A DNA stretch of 15,227 nucleotides from contig UQTR01000048.1 of the NCBI GenBank assembly GCA_900544065.1, forward strand, positions 1 through 15,227, given 5' to 3'. Below the pieces are notes generated by a model. That model was not told the origin of the DNA, searched no databases, and saw only the letters and a list, made by a program, of their open reading frames with translations. Shown piece after piece: positions 13,474 through 15,227 of the stretch. This DNA is from an uncultured Collinsella sp. Its GTDB lineage: Bacteria; Actinomycetota; Coriobacteriia; Coriobacteriales; Coriobacteriaceae. A program made the position numbers and the translations under genes. The stretch's first letter is position 1. Each line of letters opens with the position of its first letter.

Positions 13474-14496
13474 ATGGATATCAACGCACGCAACATAGCA
13501 GCGCCCGCCGCGGACGCGCCAACGACGACCTCCTCTCCCGCTCCCACGCCCGTCGTGGGTCGCTTTGCTCCGTCGCCCTCGGGCCGCATGCACCTGGGCA
13601 ACGTGTTCAGCTGCCTGTGCGCGTGGCTTTCGGCCCGCAGCCAGGGCGGCAGCATCGTGTTACGCATTGAGGACCTGGACGATCGCTGCAAGCGCCCGGA
13701 ACTTGCCGCTCAACTGATTGACGACCTGGCTTGGCTAGGGCTTGAGTGGGACGAAGGCCCCTACTACCAGCACGATCGCCTGGACCTGTACGAGAGCGCC
13801 CTGCGCCGGCTGCAAGACGCCGGCCTCACCTACCCCTGCTTTTGCACGCGCGCCGAGCTCCACGCCGCGAGCGCACCGCATGCCAGCGACGGCACGCCTA
13901 TCTATCGCGGCGCCTGCCGAGGCCTTTCTGCCGAGGAGGTTGCCCGCCGCAGCGTTCTGCGCGCTCCGGCCACGCGCCTGCGCGTGCCCGCCGTCGACGA
14001 CCTCGCAGACGATGTGGTCGAATTCGTGGACCGCACGTATGGTGCCCAATGCGAAGCACTCGCCACCGAATGCGGCGACTTTTTGGTGCGCCGCAGCGAC
14101 GGCGTGTTTGCCTACCAGCTGGCCGTGGTGGTCGACGACGCCGCCATGGGCGTCACCGAGGTCGTGCGCGGATGCGACCTGCTGGGCTCCACGCCGCGCC
14201 AAATCTATCTGCAGCATCTACTGGGACTGCCCACGCCGCACTACGCACACATCCCGCTGCTCATGTCACCGGACGGCCGCCGTCTTTCCAAGCGCGACCG
14301 CGATCTGGACCTGGGCGAACTACGCGCCCGCTTTGGCACGCCCGAAGCGCTGCTGGGCTGGCTTGCCGGGCAAACGGGCATTGCGCCGGATGCCACGCCC
14401 CGCTCTGCCGAGCAACTGGTCGAGCACTTTAGCTGGGACGTCATCCGCGCGCACAGGGAGAACATCGTTATGAATGGAGACCTTTCGCTCATATGA
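13474..14496 (+). CDS. gluQ: Glutamyl-Q tRNA(Asp) synthetase GluQ-RS
   Basis: GluQ-RS activates glutamate and attaches it to the queuosine base at position 34 of tRNA(Asp); it resembles the catalytic half of glutamyl-tRNA synthetase without the anticodon-binding domain. With 340 residues it fits, being slightly long through an Ala/Pro/Thr-rich N-terminal extension (1-26). Catalytic features are GRFAPSPSGRMHLGN (29-43; HLGN in the HIGH position), LRIEDLDDR (63-71), YQLAVVVDD (214-222), TEVVRGCDLLGSTPRQ (228-242) and the LSKRD (271-275) counterpart of KMSKS. The zinc ligands typical of GluQ-RS are present: Cys122, Cys124, Tyr144 and Cys148. The start was set at ATG 13474 because of the promoter position; the frame is open upstream to 13210 but crosses a terminator-like hairpin. 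The gene is monocistronic, followed by a hairpin. It implies that queuosine-modified tRNA(Asp) exists in this organism. Confidence 0.93.
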   Translation: MDINARNIAAPAADAPTTTSSPAPTPVVGRFAPSPSGRMHLGNVFSCLCAWLSARSQGGSIVLRIEDLDDRCKRPELAAQLIDDLAWLGLEWDEGPYYQHDRLDLYESALRRLQDAGLTYPCFCTRAELHAASAPHASDGTPIYRGACRGLSAEEVARRSVLRAPATRLRVPAVDDLADDVVEFVDRTYGAQCEALATECGDFLVRRSDGVFAYQLAVVVDDAAMGVTEVVRGCDLLGSTPRQIYLQHLLGLPTPHYAHIPLLMSPDGRRLSKRDRDLDLGELRARFGTPEALLGWLAGQTGIAPDATPRSAEQLVEHFSWDVIRAHRENIVMNGDLSLI

Positions 14497-14522
14497 CCCA
14501 ATCCGCTGTCAAGAGCCACAAT

Positions 14523-14558
14523 GGCCCCGCCGACCGCTTGCAATCGGTCGGCGGGGCC
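14523..14558 (+). terminator. Strong hairpin after gluQ, without T-run
   Basis: GGCCCCGCCGACCG (14523-14536) and CGGTCGGCGGGGCC (14545-14558) form a perfect 14-base stem with an 8-base loop, 27 bases after the gluQ stop. No T-run follows on either strand, so it is an atypical terminator or a border palindrome of the following insertion element. Confidence 0.55.
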
Positions 14559-14559
14559 T

Positions 14560-15192
14560 GCCGTTAACCCGTCCCGGTCCGCCCCCGGCATGTCGTCGAC
14601 GCCTTCGGCTCAGTCTCATATCCGCGGATACCGTTCTGTCGGCCCGCACTCCATTCCTTCGGCGGGGTTCCCCAAGTCTGTCGAGGCGCATGCGGAGGGC
14701 TCCGCGCGCACAGCGAAATAGGGGGTGTCCCCGAAGGCCGCCCGGCTCGCCGGGACGGGGGCTATGTCTATTCCGCGCCCTCCCGGCACATCATGCCGAG
14801 GGCCCAAAGCCACCTCACGAGCTCGGCCGCGGTGGCGGCGTTCGCCTTCGCCTGGGGCATGCCGCGGGCGAGCATCCCCTCGCGCCGCCGCAGGAGCCGC
14901 TCGGACCCCTTCCTCCCGTGCATCCTTATCTCGAGGGGCACGCCCGTGTCCCTCGGCATGAGCTTCGGCTGGTGCCGCGCCGCGGCGTAGCACCATGAGC
15001 CCTCAACGGCCAGCTTCCTCACGAGCGCGTTGCCCGCGCCGCTGACGCCTCCGAGCCGGACGGAGTCGCCGCTCGACCTCTGGCTCGGCGCGAGGCCGAA
15101 ATAGGCCGTGACCTGCCTTCCGGAACGGAACCTCGCGAAGTCGCCGACCTCGGCCGAGAAGGCCGCGGCCAGCTGTTAGCGCTACTGTAAAA
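14560..15192 (-). mobile_element. Partial IS110-family insertion sequence
   Basis: The right end of the contig carries the 3' part of an IS110-type transposase gene plus about 200 bases of non-coding DNA downstream of it (14560-14767). The flank holds small hairpins: CGGAGGGCTCCG at about 14694-14705, GGGGG-tgt-CCCC near 14723-14734, the palindrome ATCCGCGGAT near 14620-14630, and CCCGGC-type stems near 14750. IS110 elements lack long terminal repeats, so the left border is uncertain. In the IS1111 branch the guide (bridge) RNA is encoded on this side, but I cannot fold or compare it here. Base use is visibly GC-richer than in gluQ. Confidence 0.6.
14768..15175 (-). pseudogene. IS110-family transposase, C-terminal 135 residues
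   Basis: Reading the minus strand from 15175 gives QLAAAFSAEVGDFARF, RQVTAYFGLAPSQRSSG, GGVSGAGNALVRKLAVEGSW and a basic helix-rich end finishing WALGMMCREGAE. This is the Transposase_20 (IS116/IS110/IS902) domain, including the conserved serine region (APSQRSSG) of IS110 recombinases. The N-terminal RuvC-like DEDD domain, about 250 residues, is absent. An in-frame TAA (15176-15178) precedes the first recognisable residue, and only 14 further bases lie before library adapter. The loss may therefore be a true truncation or a chimeric contig end; an intact copy may exist elsewhere in the genome. Confidence 0.85.
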
Positions 15193-15227
15193 CTGTCTCT
15201 TATACACATCTGACGCTGCCGACGATA
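15193..15227. other. Nextera sequencing adapter (contamination)
   Basis: CTGTCTCTTATACACATCT (15193-15211) is the Tn5 mosaic end used in Nextera libraries. It is followed directly by the read-1 adapter GACGCTGCCGACGA (15212-15225). This is not genomic DNA. On the minus strand it yields the familiar artefact peptides beginning MCIRDS and MYKRQ. Confidence 0.99.

Noticed and set aside
15003..15209. Two minus-strand frames starting MCIRDS and MYKRQ
   Set aside because: Their first residues are translated from Nextera adapter; the rest are other frames of the IS110 transposase gene.

Overview
This 15.2 kb window looks like one complete draft contig from a high-GC Gram-positive gut bacterium, most likely a Coriobacteriia member close to Collinsella. 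That placement is an inference from the GC-rich coding, the protein styles and the intergenic GGGAC and GTACTG repeats; no 16S or other marker is present. The right end runs into Nextera library adapter. The left end begins at a perfect 69-base palindrome. Both ends are therefore assembly limits, not biological boundaries.

Layout from left to right. The first block, on the minus strand, holds a PcrA/UvrD-type helicase and, upstream of it, undecaprenyl-diphosphatase UppP, each apparently transcribed separately. A universal stress protein gene diverges from uppP on the plus strand. It converges on a minus-strand two-component system: an OmpR-type regulator followed 9 bases later by a short, intramembrane-sensing (BceS-like) kinase. 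Next come a 235-residue protein that I cannot assign and the bifunctional purine enzyme PurH, both minus strand and separated by a terminator and large palindromes. A GNAT acetyltransferase gene (plus) follows, then a 230-base element with 34-base terminal inverted repeats. A secreted or membrane DUF2207 protein (minus) comes next, and then gluQ (plus), which encodes the glutamyl-queuosine tRNA(Asp) synthetase and appears to be transcribed leaderless. The contig closes with the C-terminal part of an IS110-family transposase and its non-coding flank.

Most genes are single transcription units with their own hairpin terminators; the only clear operon is the regulator and kinase pair. The core genes serve DNA repair, lipid-carrier recycling for wall synthesis, purine synthesis and tRNA modification. 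The accessory interest lies in the intergenic DNA: several long palindromes, one element resembling a MITE (miniature inverted-repeat element), two or three GGGAC-type dispersed repeats, and an IS110 flank that could hold part of a bridge RNA. I do not see a CRISPR array, tRNA, rRNA, phage module or recognisable defence system. I also do not claim a new multi-gene system here.
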